DNA from: Ruminococcus callidus
GTDB taxonomy: Bacteria; Bacillota; Clostridia; Oscillospirales; Ruminococcaceae
NCBI RefSeq assembly: GCF_020709055.1
Contig: NZ_JAJFCK010000037.1
Coordinates: 1-24,822, forward strand
DNA: 24,822 nt
Direction of reading: 5' to 3'
Under the pieces are notes generated by a model, which had not been told where the DNA came from, searched no databases, and saw only the letters and a list, made by a program, of their open reading frames with translations. Made by a program: the position numbers and the translations under genes. Position 1 is the stretch's first letter. Each line of letters opens with the position of its first letter. Shown in pieces: positions 1 to 8,185 of this stretch.

Positions 1-675
1 GGAGACCGGTGGAATTGATACCGTCCTTCAGGATAACGCCCATATCGAACTCTTCCTCGCCCGGTTCCACGAACTTGTCTTCGATCTTCCATGTGGTCTT
101 ATCGGTAGCAACTTCGTCCATGTAAACGTTGATAGAACCATCCTTCAGTGTCAGGTTGGTCTTGTAAACGTCCTGGCTGTCCTCATCCAGATACTTATAA
201 CGTGCACGGTCTACCGGCTTGTCGCCGGACATACCCGGATCGGTGCCGTCCTCTTCCCACTTGATCGGGAAGCTGTAGTAGGTCTTGCCGTTTGCATCGG
301 TGCCCTTCTTGACATCGTTCGGATATTCAGCAACAACCTTTTCGATAGTTGCCTTATCTGCAACGCTCCAAGTCATGGTAACGATGTTCTCGCCATTGTT
401 CGGGGTGCTGTAGGTGGTGCTTGCTGCGAAGCCCCAGTACAGACGACCGGTGGTGTTCCACTCGTTCATGTTGAACTGGCCGCCGCTGATGTCATAAGCA
501 TCGCCTGCGCCCATTGCGGTAGCAACGCCAAATGCAGATTCAACCAGAATCTTCCGGGTTACTTCCGGCAGAACCATAGTACCCTGGAGACCGGTGGAGT
601 TGATACCGTTCTTCAGGCTAACGCCGATATCGAATTCTTCCTCGCCCGGTTCCACGAACTTGTCTTCGATCTTCC
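1..675 (-). repeat. tandem cohesin-module repeat, 585-bp period
   Basis: Bases 1-90 and 586-675 align without gaps and differ at five positions. They are the starts of two consecutive cohesin-like modules of the scaffoldin gene. The second copy is cut off by the window edge. Confidence 0.85.
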
Positions 676-1921
676 AGGTCGGCTTGCCATCGTCCTCACC
701 AGCGGCAGTGGTCGTACCCCATGCGGTGGTGGTGGTTGCACCAGTGGTGGTAGTGGTCTCATCGCCGCCCTCACCAACAACGATCTTAACATAAGCGGTG
801 TCTGCGCTCTGCGGCAGGCAGTAAGAAGCGGACTGAGAGCTGCATCCGATAAAGGTCGAACGGTCTTCCAGCTTGGTGCCCATTGCCTGCTGTCTTTCCT
901 TCAGGGAGTTGAAGTCAGCAGCGGTAGACAGTGCCTCGATGGAGCCATCTTCCGGAGATCTGCTGCACAGCTGTACATAATAAGTACCGTCCGGTGTGCC
1001 CTGCGGGATCACAACGTCAAACTCTGTGAATGTCTTCGCCATCGAATCGCCGAAGGTGAAGGAAGTACCGGAGGTATCGTTCTGGATACCCTTGTACTGC
1101 CACAGATAGAAGTTGTTTGCGTCCGGAACAGCCTTACCAGCCTGTGTATCCACAAAGTGGTTAACAGAGTAGTACGGCAGCTCAACGGTAGCAGTCTTGG
1201 TGGAGAAGTCGTCCTGAGAAACATAGTCATAGGTGATGTACGGAACGCCGTTTTCGTTGGTCTGAACATCACATTCCTGTGTCTTGCTGGAACGGTTCTT
1301 GGCATCCTTGTCTGCCTGAGAAGCATAGTAAGCATAGGTGAACTTAACCTTGTTTGCACCGTTGTCCATGATTGCAGAACCGAATACCTTATCGACAGCG
1401 ATCTGTCTTGTGGTAACCAGTGCATACGGATCCGGATACTTGTATTTTCCGCCGGCACCCAGAACCTTTGCCAGGCAGTACATCGGGTAAGCAGTCTTAA
1501 GTGTGCCGCCGTCCGGCATGGCAATGGTCTCTGATTTGGAGTTCTTCTGGGATACATCCAAAATGTTCTCGAAGTACAGGCTGGTATTCTCCTTACCGCC
1601 GTTCTCCAGGGTTGCGCCAGTGGTTGCAGTCCAGTTCAGGGATACCATCTGGATGAAGGCATCTCTTGCCCACTCCTCCGAATCGATGTAAACACCGATT
1701 CTGCGAGTTACGTTGCCAGCTGCAACATCATCGCTAGAAACTTCGACAGTGTTGGAATCTGTTGCCATATCCTTCAGCACGAAGTTGTAGCTTGTGCCGC
1801 CATTTGCGGTCTGATTCGCACCAATGGCAGCAGTTGCGGTCAAAATGCTTGCAGGCAGTGACGACAGCGCCATCAATGCAGCAACGCCGAAGGCAAGAAC
1901 CTTCTTTGATCGTTTCTTCAT
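1..1921 (-). CDS. secreted multi-cohesin scaffoldin, ScaA/ScaB-like (3' end outside window)
   Basis: An open frame of 640 codons has no stop before the window edge, so the protein is partial. It starts at an ATG behind a purine-rich SD (AAGGAAAGG). Residues 1-32 are a signal peptide (KKRSKK, hydrophobic core, ATA-A). Residues about 33-383 form an unrecognised region of beta-sandwich-like composition, possibly a divergent cohesin. Residues 386-407 are a Thr-rich linker. A module starting TWKIEDKFVEPGEEEFDIGV occupies about 415-610, and a second copy starts at 610-611 and runs off the edge, giving a 195-residue repeat. The PGxxxFxIGVxLKxGxxSTGL opening and the closing LKDGSINVYM strand look like ruminococcal cohesins. 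The expected role is to hold dockerin-bearing enzymes or adaptors outside the cell. It follows the adaptor gene on the same strand. Family is fairly sure; the exact Sca name is not. Confidence 0.72.
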   Translation of the reverse strand, partial: MKKRSKKVLAFGVAALMALSSLPASILTATAAIGANQTANGGTSYNFVLKDMATDSNTVEVSSDDVAAGNVTRRIGVYIDSEEWARDAFIQMVSLNWTATTGATLENGGKENTSLYFENILDVSQKNSKSETIAMPDGGTLKTAYPMYCLAKVLGAGGKYKYPDPYALVTTRQIAVDKVFGSAIMDNGANKVKFTYAYYASQADKDAKNRSSKTQECDVQTNENGVPYITYDYVSQDDFSTKTATVELPYYSVNHFVDTQAGKAVPDANNFYLWQYKGIQNDTSGTSFTFGDSMAKTFTEFDVVIPQGTPDGTYYVQLCSRSPEDGSIEALSTAADFNSLKERQQAMGTKLEDRSTFIGCSSQSASYCLPQSADTAYVKIVVGEGGDETTTTTGATTTTAWGTTTAAGEDDGKPTWKIEDKFVEPGEEEFDIGVSLKNGINSTGLQGTMVLPEVTRKILVESAFGVATAMGAGDAYDISGGQFNMNEWNTTGRLYWGFAASTTYSTPNNGENIVTMTWSVADKATIEKVVAEYPNDVKKGTDANGKTYYSFPIKWEEDGTDPGMSGDKPVDRARYKYLDEDSQDVYKTNLTLKDGSINVYMDEVATDKTTWKIEDKFVEPGEEEFDMGVILKDGINSTGL

Positions 1922-1938
1922 GTTTTCCTTTCCTTTCC

Positions 1939-1958
1939 TTGCCGGCATCCGCCGGCAA
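1939..1958 (-). promoter_or_regulatory. hairpin abutting the scaffoldin SD
   Basis: A perfect 8-bp stem (TTGCCGGC / GCCGGCAA) with the loop GGAT ends where the purine-rich ribosome-binding tract of the large scaffoldin gene begins. No U-tract follows, so it is not a terminator. A structure here could stabilise a processed mRNA end or tune translation relative to the upstream adaptor gene. That role is inferred. Confidence 0.55.
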
Positions 1959-2039
1959 ATACGCTTTAATAGAGTTGCCTATAATCAGGGCACAGGCTCC
2001 CCCTCGGATCCGATGCCCCAAATATACAAAATCAATTTT

Positions 2040-2058
2040 GCCATGCCATCTGCACGGC
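2040..2058 (-). promoter_or_regulatory. hairpin after the adaptor gene
   Basis: A 7-bp stem with one G-U pair (GCCGTGC / GCATGGC, 5-nt loop) lies 17 nt after the stop codon of the cohesin-dockerin gene. It is followed by AAAATTGATTTTG rather than a clean U-run. It is at most a weak or partial terminator, so transcription may continue into the scaffoldin gene. Confidence 0.4.
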
Positions 2059-2074
2059 ATCTGCGGTCAGCCGC

Positions 2075-3025
2075 TTACTGCTGCGGCAGTTCGTTCACCA
2101 GGTGTACCAGGAACTTCAGCAGTGTCATGGAGTCGTCGCTGCCGATCACGCCGTCTGCAAAGCAGTCTGCGTTTGCCTTTGCGGTATCGTTCAGCTCAAC
2201 CACGCCAGCCACGCTCTTGTTCAGCAGAACTGCGTCCGCCAGATCGATGTCGCCATCCAGGTTTACGTCACCATACAGCAGGCTCGGGTCTACCTGAATC
2301 GTAGACTTGGTCGTGGTGGTTTCGTTTTCCTTGGTGGTTGTCTCTGCGGTGGTCTCGTTGGTAACCGGTGCAGCAGAAGTCGTGGTGGTCTCCACAGCTG
2401 TGGTGGTCACCGGTGCTTCTGTGGTGGTCTGCTTGCTTCCGATGGTCACAGAGCCGGCTTCCGTAACGATTCCATAAGAAGCGGAATCCGTGCCGGAAAT
2501 GTAGCCGATGACCATGCTGGAATTCTTCGTGCCGGAGCCCTCGTAGGTGTCACGGGAAACCGGTGCGAAATCGATGGGGGTTACCGTACCGTCAGCCACG
2601 CCGTCCTTTACCGTACCGGTAATGGTCAAAATGACACCGTCGGACTTGATCCAGTTGGCAGTCGGAGCAGCTGTTGTCCAGCTGACTGCGATCTCGCCGT
2701 CCTTGATGTTGGTTGCAAAGACCGGAGCGTCCTTAGAAGTAGAATCTGCGGCATCTGCGCCGGTATCAGCGGCTGCGCCGACTGTTACCTGATCTACACT
2801 CAGAATCGTCTGGTCAAATGTTACCGCAAAATCAAGCACATTGATTCCGGTGGACGGCACACCGCTCAGGGAGACGTCCACGGAAAATTCGCCGCCGCTC
2901 TCTGCGGTTGCCTTGCTTCCAGCCAAAGTCACACTGCTGCCTGCTGCAGAAGCGCCCAGTGAAGTTGCGGTTGCTGCGAGCATTGACAGGGCAAGCGCAC
3001 ATGCAATTGTTCTTTTTGCTTTCAT
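2075..3025 (-). CDS. adaptor scaffoldin: signal peptide, one cohesin, dockerin (ScaC-like)
   Basis: The 316-residue secreted protein has a signal peptide (1-28, LGASAA), one cohesin domain (about 31-195), a Thr/Glu-rich linker (196-246) and a C-terminal dockerin (250-316). The cohesin shows SGGEFSVDVSLSGVPSTGIN, an early VTFD strand, and ends SVTIGS. The first dockerin calcium loop, GDVNLDGDIDLADAVLLNK, is canonical. The second, ADCFADGVIGSDD, has Phe where Asn or Asp usually sits at loop position 3. One cohesin plus one dockerin is the layout of R. flavefaciens ScaC, an adaptor that docks on a larger scaffoldin and changes which enzymes can bind. The start has a strong SD (GAGGAGG) 7 nt upstream. 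The next gene downstream encodes a multi-cohesin protein, which fits this role. The domain call is firm; partner specificity cannot be read from the sequence. Confidence 0.85.
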   Translation of the reverse strand: MKAKRTIACALALSMLAATATSLGASAAGSSVTLAGSKATAESGGEFSVDVSLSGVPSTGINVLDFAVTFDQTILSVDQVTVGAAADTGADAADSTSKDAPVFATNIKDGEIAVSWTTAAPTANWIKSDGVILTITGTVKDGVADGTVTPIDFAPVSRDTYEGSGTKNSSMVIGYISGTDSASYGIVTEAGSVTIGSKQTTTEAPVTTTAVETTTTSAAPVTNETTAETTTKENETTTTKSTIQVDPSLLYGDVNLDGDIDLADAVLLNKSVAGVVELNDTAKANADCFADGVIGSDDSMTLLKFLVHLVNELPQQ

Positions 3026-3047
3026 TTGTTATCCTCCTCTAGTTTCC

Positions 3048-3085
3048 TTACGACGTCGGCGGTGTTCCGGGCCGCCGGGCCGTAA
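3048..3085 (-). promoter_or_regulatory. structured leader of the adaptor gene
   Basis: Two nested stems, TTACG/CGTAA outside and CGGCGG/CCGCCG inside, form a hairpin that ends about 8 nt before the SD of the cohesin-dockerin gene. No known riboswitch core was recognised. It could affect mRNA stability or ribosome access. Confidence 0.4.
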
Positions 3086-3154
3086 CTCATGAAGTTTAGT
3101 CGAAATCTCTGCACAGAAGCACTTCCCGAGTCCATGCGGTTCCAATTACTTATT

Positions 3155-3183
3155 ATTATAGGATATCCAGACAGAAATGTCAA
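3155..3183 (-). promoter_or_regulatory. consensus sigma-A promoter of the adaptor gene
   Basis: The -35 box TTGACA and -10 box TATAAT both match consensus perfectly and are 17 bp apart. The predicted start is near 3148, giving a 5' UTR of about 120 nt before the cohesin-dockerin ATG. Confidence 0.85.
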
Positions 3184-3535
3184 TAGATAACCAAAGTTTT
3201 TGTGTAATATGGCCGAATCCAAGATTGCAGAATTGTATAATATCCCGATACCGGAATTTATTTTCTTTTCTGCACTGCAAACCTTTGGAAAACCTCATCG
3301 ATTTTCCGTGCAAAATGCATTCTTCCCACAACAAATTTCAGCACATGCTGCGCTGCTGCCATGCGGTCAGCAGACCCGTGCGATGGGCTTTTTCATCTCA
3401 CCCCTTAACGACAAGTTTCGAAAAAGCAGTCCGAATGCAGCCCATGCGAGAGGGGGGAACGATTCTGAAAAAAAGTTCCCCATGGCGCACTCGGCTTTTC
3501 GGCGTTTCGATGGACAAATGCCATCGGAGCGCTTA
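3184..3535. other. gene-free stretch upstream of the cellulosome promoter
   Basis: No convincing gene on either strand: the short open frames have no plausible SD or recognisable protein. On the minus strand a 7-bp GGGGAAC/GTTCCCC hairpin encloses a T7 run, and a 6-bp CGATGG/CCATCG hairpin lies close to the upstream promoter. The stretch would be 5' UTR if the upstream promoter reads through. Confidence 0.5.
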
Positions 3536-3560
3536 TTGAAATTATACCGCATAATTTCAA
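3536..3560. promoter_or_regulatory. 25-bp perfect inverted repeat, candidate operator
   Basis: Ten-bp arms TTGAAATTAT / ATAATTTCAA flank a 5-nt centre. The repeat covers the -10 box and most of the spacer of the promoter at 3541-3569, the classic place for a repressor site. As RNA it would be an AT-rich hairpin at the very start of the transcript. The binding factor is unknown. Confidence 0.55.
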
Positions 3561-3569
3561 AATTGTAAA
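3541..3569 (-). promoter_or_regulatory. distal promoter facing the cellulosome genes
   Basis: TTTACA (5 of 6 to consensus) and a perfect TATAAT are 17 bp apart. The start would be near 3534, over 500 nt before the adaptor gene. It lies between the ribosomal operon terminator and the cellulosome genes and overlaps the 25-bp inverted repeat. Confidence 0.65.
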
Positions 3570-3694
3570 GAGTGATACGCATTATTTAGTAGATATCCCC
3601 AAAAAAAATTCATTTGGTTCGTCACTTTGCACAAGAAAAAAGGACGTATCGCAGAAGATTTTCTGCACAGCCGCTTCGAAAACGCACATTTCAC

Positions 3695-3730
3695 AAAAAA
3701 CAGGGCATCCGCCGGAGCGAAGCCCTGTTT
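3695..3730 (-). terminator. intrinsic terminator of the ribosomal protein operon
   Basis: A perfect 9-bp stem AAACAGGGC / GCCCTGTTT with a 15-nt loop runs into a T-tract (six T counting the stem end). It lies about 140 nt after the rplQ stop codon, on the operon strand, and separates the ribosomal operon from the cellulosome genes. Confidence 0.8.
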
Positions 3731-3867
3731 CGGCAGCGAACCGGCGATGCATTTGTACATGCATTCTGCGGTTTTTTGCCATATTCGGTCACAAAGATTT
3801 CTGCCCGTGCGCCGGCTGCACATGGGGAAGCAGCGGGGGCGCTTTGCGGACAAAGTTTCCCTGATTC

Positions 3868-4215
3868 TTATACCAGCTTAATGATTGCCATTTCAGCAGC
3901 ATCGCCGCGGCGAGGGCCGATCTTTACGATCTGGGTGTAGCCGCCCTTGCGGTCTGCATAACGGGGGCCGATCTCGTCAACGAGCTTCTTAGCCACGTCT
4001 TCCTTGGTCACATATGCCATGATCTGACGCATTGCGAGAACACGGTCGTTCTTTTCCTTTGCGATGGTGATCATCTTTTCTGCAGCGGCACGAACTTCCT
4101 TGGCACGGGTCACGGTCGTTTCGATCTGGCCGTTCTCCAGCAGGTAAGTTACCATGCCCCGCAGCATTGCCATTCTGTGGTCAGACGGTCTGCCCAGCTT
4201 TCTGGTCCCTGACAT
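3868..4215 (-). CDS. rplQ: 50S ribosomal protein L17
   Basis: The 115-residue protein has the L17 opening [20 protein letters not shown], used to pack near the peptide exit region of the large subunit. The family is normally 115-130 residues. An upstream in-frame extension exists, but the ATG used here has a good SD (AAGGAG, 8 nt away) and matches the family N terminus. It is the last gene of the operon and is set apart from rpoA by a gap with a strong hairpin. The ecf/truA/rplM/rpsI genes that often follow in Bacilli are absent. Confidence 0.96.
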   Translation of the reverse strand: MSGTRKLGRPSDHRMAMLRGMVTYLLENGQIETTVTRAKEVRAAAEKMITIAKEKNDRVLAMRQIMAYVTKEDVAKKLVDEIGPRYADRKGGYTQIVKIGPRRGDAAEMAIIKLV

Positions 4216-4241
4216 TGTGTATTCACTCCTTTTCCTAACTG

Positions 4242-4277
4242 CGGCAGCCCACAGTGCACGGGGCACTGTCTGCGCCG
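4242..4277 (-). promoter_or_regulatory. rpoA-rplQ intergenic hairpin
   Basis: A perfect 7-bp stem ACAGTGC/GCACTGT with a 5-nt loop is extended by a second imperfect stem (CGGC..AG / CTGCCG). It ends about 13 nt before the rplQ SD. No U-tract follows, so it is not a terminator. It may be an RNase processing site or translational element. Confidence 0.5.
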
Positions 4278-4294
4278 TTGTTTTCTCTCAGTTC

Positions 4295-5248
4295 TTATTC
4301 TTCCTCACTGGCGAGGTCAAAGCCCAGCGACTGGAGCTTTTCCCGCACTTCATCGAAGGACTTCTTGCCGAGGTTTCGAACCTTCAGCATCTCCTCCTCC
4401 GACTTGTTGATCAAATCGTCCACGGTATTGATTCCGGCACGCTTCAAGCAGTTGAACGACCGTACGGATAAGTCAAGTTCCTCAATGGTCATCTCAAGGA
4501 TTTTTTCTTTTCCCTTATCGTCCTTTTCGACAAGAACTTCCGCCAATGTTGTATCCTCAGAGAGGTCAATAAACAGCTTCAGATGCTCGTTGAGGAGATT
4601 GGCTGCCTGTGAGATTGCTTCCTTTGCGGAGATGGTACCATCGGTCCATACTTCCAGGATCAGCTTATCATAGTCTGTCACCTGGCCCAGACGGGTATCC
4701 TCCACCTGGTAGTTCACCTTCAGCACAGGGGTATAGATACTATCAACTGCAATCACATCGATTGGAGAATTCATTATCTGCTTGTTGCGCTCTGCGGAAA
4801 CATAGCCTCTGCCACGATCGATCACGACTTCCATGTAGAGTCTTGCGTCCTTGCCCAGCGTTGCGATGTGCATGCCGGGATCGAGGATGCAGACCTCCGA
4901 GTCGTTCTTGAAGTCGGCTGCGGTAACTTCGCATTCGCCCTCTTTTTCGATGTAGATGGTCTTCGGACCCTCTCCATAGAGCTTTGCGGTAAGTCCCTTG
5001 AGATTCAGAATAATTTCGCTTACATCCTCTTTGACACCGGGGATTGTACTCAATTCATGGTGTACACCATCAATCTTCACAGAATTCACAGCCACACCGG
5101 GCAATGAGGAGAGCAGTACACGCCGCAGGCTATTGCCCAGGGTGATACCATACCCGCGTTCCAGCGGTGCTAAAACAAATTTACCGTATTTCCCGTCGCT
5201 ACGCAGTTCCACTGTATCGAGTTCCGGCTTTTCAATATTCTCCAGCAT
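4295..5248 (-). CDS. rpoA: DNA-directed RNA polymerase subunit alpha
   Basis: The 317-residue protein is of typical length. The N-terminal assembly domain (about 1-230) contains [20 protein letters not shown], which directs dimerisation and beta/beta-prime binding. The C-terminal domain (about 250-310) has the paired helices [20 protein letters not shown] and [13 protein letters not shown] that contact UP elements and activators. The ATG follows GGAGGG at good spacing. It sits between rpsD and rplQ, the usual alpha-operon place, and couples polymerase and ribosome supply. Confidence 0.98.
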   Translation of the reverse strand: MLENIEKPELDTVELRSDGKYGKFVLAPLERGYGITLGNSLRRVLLSSLPGVAVNSVKIDGVHHELSTIPGVKEDVSEIILNLKGLTAKLYGEGPKTIYIEKEGECEVTAADFKNDSEVCILDPGMHIATLGKDARLYMEVVIDRGRGYVSAERNKQIMNSPIDVIAVDSIYTPVLKVNYQVEDTRLGQVTDYDKLILEVWTDGTISAKEAISQAANLLNEHLKLFIDLSEDTTLAEVLVEKDDKGKEKILEMTIEELDLSVRSFNCLKRAGINTVDDLINKSEEEMLKVRNLGKKSFDEVREKLQSLGFDLASEEE

Positions 5249-5317
5249 AAAAATACCCTCCTATGCGTGGTAACTTTGTCTGTGGTTTTGTTCCAATGTT
5301 CCGCGTAATGCAAGTGA

Positions 5318-5914
5318 TTACTTGGAGTACAATTCGACGATCAGATGTGCTGCGACTTCGTAATCCAGATCTTCCGGCTTTGCCAGACGAACGATCTTTG
5401 CGGAGAAGTTTTCCTTATCTGCTTCCAGCCATGCCGGAACGGTACGGTCTGCAGTCTGCTCTACAACTTCCTTGAACTTTGCGCTGTCACGGCTGCCCTC
5501 ATACAGAGCGACAACGTCGCCCTCCTTGACACGGTAAGACGGAATGTCTACCCGCTGGCCGTTTACGGTAAAGTGCTTGTGGGTTACCAGCTGTCTTGCT
5601 TCCCGGCGGGTCAGAGCCAGACCCATGCGGAAAACAACGCTGTCCAGACGGGACTCCAGGCAAGCGATCAGGTTGTCACCAGCCTTGCCCTCCATCTTGG
5701 ATGCGATCTCGAACAGGTGGTAGAACTGCTTTTCACCTACGCCGTAGATGAACTTCAGCTTCTGCTTTTCCTTCAGCTGCATGCCATATTCAGAAACCTT
5801 CTTCCGGTTGTTTGCGCCCGGATTCCGGTTGGACTGTTTTGCGATACCCATAACCATCGGGCTGATACCCAGATAGCGGCATCTCTTGAGAATCGGTTCT
5901 CTACTTACTGCCAT
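5318..5914 (-). CDS. rpsD: 30S ribosomal protein S4
   Basis: The 198-residue primary rRNA-binding protein nucleates the 16S 5' domain. The S4 RNA-binding domain is visible at about 90-155 (LESRLDSVVFRMGLALTRRE, then VTHKHFTVNGQRV). The N terminus has only one Cys (RCRYLG) in place of the four-Cys zinc knuckle, so this is the zinc-free form, as in B. subtilis. S4 is an autoregulator in other bacteria. No obvious S4 pseudoknot leader was recognised here because the gene is inside the operon. Confidence 0.97.
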   Translation of the reverse strand: MAVSREPILKRCRYLGISPMVMGIAKQSNRNPGANNRKKVSEYGMQLKEKQKLKFIYGVGEKQFYHLFEIASKMEGKAGDNLIACLESRLDSVVFRMGLALTRREARQLVTHKHFTVNGQRVDIPSYRVKEGDVVALYEGSRDSAKFKEVVEQTADRTVPAWLEADKENFSAKIVRLAKPEDLDYEVAAHLIVELYSK

Positions 5915-5941
5915 GATACATTACACCTCCTGCAAATGCAA

Positions 5942-6343
5942 TTAGACACGACGTCTCTTCGGCGGACGGCAACCATTGTGAGGGATCGGGGTAACATCCT
6001 TGATCATCTTTACCTCCAGACCAACGGTCTGCAGTGCGCGGATTGCTGCCTCACGGCCGGATCCCGGACCCTTTACATATACTTCTACAGACTTCAGGCC
6101 GTGTTCCATTGCTGCCTTTGCCGCAGTTTCTGCTGCGGTCTGTGCAGCGAACGGCGTAGACTTTCTGGAGCCGCGGAAGCCCAGTCCGCCAGAGCTTGCC
6201 CAAGAAATGGCATTGCCCTGTGTATCGGTAATGGTTACGATGGTGTTGTTAAATGTGGACTGAATGTGTACTGCACCGTTTTCGATGTTCTTACGCTCTC
6301 TGCGGCGGCGTACAACAACCTTTTTGCCTTTCTGCTGTGCCAA
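5942..6343 (-). CDS. rpsK: 30S ribosomal protein S11
   Basis: The 133-residue platform protein has the basic start [12 protein letters not shown], the family core [15 protein letters not shown] and the C-terminal [15 protein letters not shown], all diagnostic of S11. It starts with TTG: GGAGG lies 10 nt upstream and the MAQQKGKK N terminus fits the family. It follows rpsM closely. Confidence 0.97.
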   Translation of the reverse strand: MAQQKGKKVVVRRRRERKNIENGAVHIQSTFNNTIVTITDTQGNAISWASSGGLGFRGSRKSTPFAAQTAAETAAKAAMEHGLKSVEVYVKGPGSGREAAIRALQTVGLEVKMIKDVTPIPHNGCRPPKRRRV

Positions 6344-6359
6344 AACGAAACACCCTCCC

Positions 6360-6728
6360 TTACTTCTTCTTGTTTGCGATGGTCTTTACCGGACCCTTGC
6401 GGGTTCTTGCGTTTGTCTTTGTCCGCTGGCCTCTTACCGGCAGACCCTTGCGGTGACGAACGCCACGGTAGCAACCGATTTCCACGAGTCTTTTGATATT
6501 CAGAGCCACTTCACGGCGGAGGTCACCCTCAACCACGCAGTGCTTGTCGATATAGTCACGCAGCTTTGCAACGTCCTCTTCGGACAGGTCCTTGACACGG
6601 ATATCCGGGTTTACGCCGGTACCTGCCAGAATTTCGTCTGCTGTGCTGCGGCCGATTCCGTAGATATAAGTCAGACCGATCTCGATCCGCTTATTTTTCG
6701 GAAGGTCTACACCTGCTATTCTTGCCAT
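6360..6728 (-). CDS. rpsM: 30S ribosomal protein S13
   Basis: The 122-residue head protein contacts P-site tRNA and the intersubunit bridges. [20 protein letters not shown] at the start and the basic tail [15 protein letters not shown] are diagnostic. It starts at an ATG behind GGAGGTG and is the first of the alpha-operon block rpsM-rpsK-rpsD-rpoA-rplQ. Confidence 0.98.
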   Translation of the reverse strand: MARIAGVDLPKNKRIEIGLTYIYGIGRSTADEILAGTGVNPDIRVKDLSEEDVAKLRDYIDKHCVVEGDLRREVALNIKRLVEIGCYRGVRHRKGLPVRGQRTKTNARTRKGPVKTIANKKK

Positions 6729-6762
6729 TATTCTCGCACCTCCATGTTAAAAAATCCCGAGC

Positions 6763-7156
<394 letters not shown>

Positions 7157-7182
7157 ATTGATAACCTCCCCGATCGGGTGTT

Positions 7183-7416
7183 TTAACCATATTGTTTCAA
7201 CATATTTCTGAGCTTCTTGTCCGTCACATCCTCCATGGGCACCGTTTGGCGGGTGCTCTGGAGATGCCGTATCTTTTTCCGTTTCGGTGCAGCGAGCTTG
7301 CGTCGTTTGCCGTCTGCGATCCAGGCAAAGCCCTCCGCAGCGTCCACCACAACAAAATAACCGCCCCGATCCCGACCGGCCATTGCACGAACTACCAGGC
7401 CTTTTGAAGGTTCCAC
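7183..7416 (-). CDS. small KOW-domain RNA-binding protein, L14e-like
   Basis: A 77-residue basic protein. Residues 4-32 ([20 protein letters not shown]) form a KOW-type beta motif like that of eukaryotic/archaeal L14e and L6e proteins. The rest is Lys/Arg-rich. It starts with GTG, SD GGAGGG 9 nt upstream and only 17 nt after the map stop. Small KOW proteins occur at this place between map and infA in many Clostridia. The function is not established; position and basic charge suggest ribosome or RNA association. Confidence 0.8.
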   Translation of the reverse strand: MEPSKGLVVRAMAGRDRGGYFVVVDAAEGFAWIADGKRRKLAAPKRKKIRHLQSTRQTVPMEDVTDKKLRNMLKQYG

Positions 7417-7432
7417 GTGAAGTTTCCCTCCA

Positions 7433-8185
7433 TTACGGTCTGGTCAGAATCACCGGACCATCCTGCGTCACTGCAATTTCGTGTTCAAAATGTGCCGCAA
7501 GTGAGCCGCTGCGGGTCACGACCGTCCAGCCATCGCTGAGGACACGAACCGCATCGCCTTTGACGTTAATCATTGGCTCGATGCAGAACGTCATACCGGA
7601 CACCAGCCGAACGCCATGGCCGGCCTTGCCGTAATTCGGCACCTCCGGATCCTCATGCATTTCGTGTCCGATTCCGTGACCGCAGTATTCCCGCACAATA
7701 CCGTATCCGCGGGAACCGCAATATTCTTCCACTGTATGAGATACGTCACCCAGGCGGGCGCCCACTCTTGCAGCATCGATCGCCGCATAAAGGCTTGCCT
7801 CGGTTACGCGGAGGAGGTCGGCTGCCTCCTCTGAAATATCACCCACGGCGAATGTGTAAGCATTGTCGCCCACAAATCCGTCGAAAGTTGCGCCCACGTC
7901 CACGCTGACGATATCGCCCTCACGGATGATGCGCTTCTTGCTGGGAATGCCGTGAATAATCTCGTCATTGATCGAAATGCAGGCACTTGCAGGAAAGCCG
8001 CCGTATCCCAGGAATGTCGGGACTGCACCGCAGCTGACGATGAAATCGTGAATGGATTTATCCAGCTGTTTGGTGGTCATTCCGGGATGGATCACTTTTC
8101 CGGCATGTTCCAAGGCACGGGCAGCGATGCGCCCTGCCTCCCGCATTTTAAGCAAATCCGATTTTGACTTGATGGTAATACTCAT
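7433..8185 (-). CDS. map: type I methionine aminopeptidase
   Basis: The 250-residue pita-bread metallopeptidase removes the initiator Met from nascent proteins. All five metal ligands can be placed: Asp96 and Asp107 ([15 protein letters not shown]), His170 ([13 protein letters not shown]), Glu203 (FCIEPM) and Glu234 (HFEHEIAV). His78 (DEIIHGIP) is the active-site histidine. The N-terminal SH3-binding zinc extension of some forms is absent. Its ATG overlaps the adk stop by 4 nt (ATGA), so the two are translationally coupled. Confidence 0.98.
   Translation of the reverse strand: MSITIKSKSDLLKMREAGRIAARALEHAGKVIHPGMTTKQLDKSIHDFIVSCGAVPTFLGYGGFPASACISINDEIIHGIPSKKRIIREGDIVSVDVGATFDGFVGDNAYTFAVGDISEEAADLLRVTEASLYAAIDAARVGARLGDVSHTVEEYCGSRGYGIVREYCGHGIGHEMHEDPEVPNYGKAGHGVRLVSGMTFCIEPMINVKGDAVRVLSDGWTVVTRSGSLAAHFEHEIAVTQDGPVILTRP

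Noticed and set aside
3367..3940. Several short open frames on both strands between rplQ and the adaptor gene
   Set aside because: They cross a promoter, an operator-like palindrome or the operon terminator, and none has a convincing SD or family match.
5345..6496. 383-codon open frame opposite rpsD and rpsK
   Set aside because: Antisense to two certain genes, no SD and no domain.
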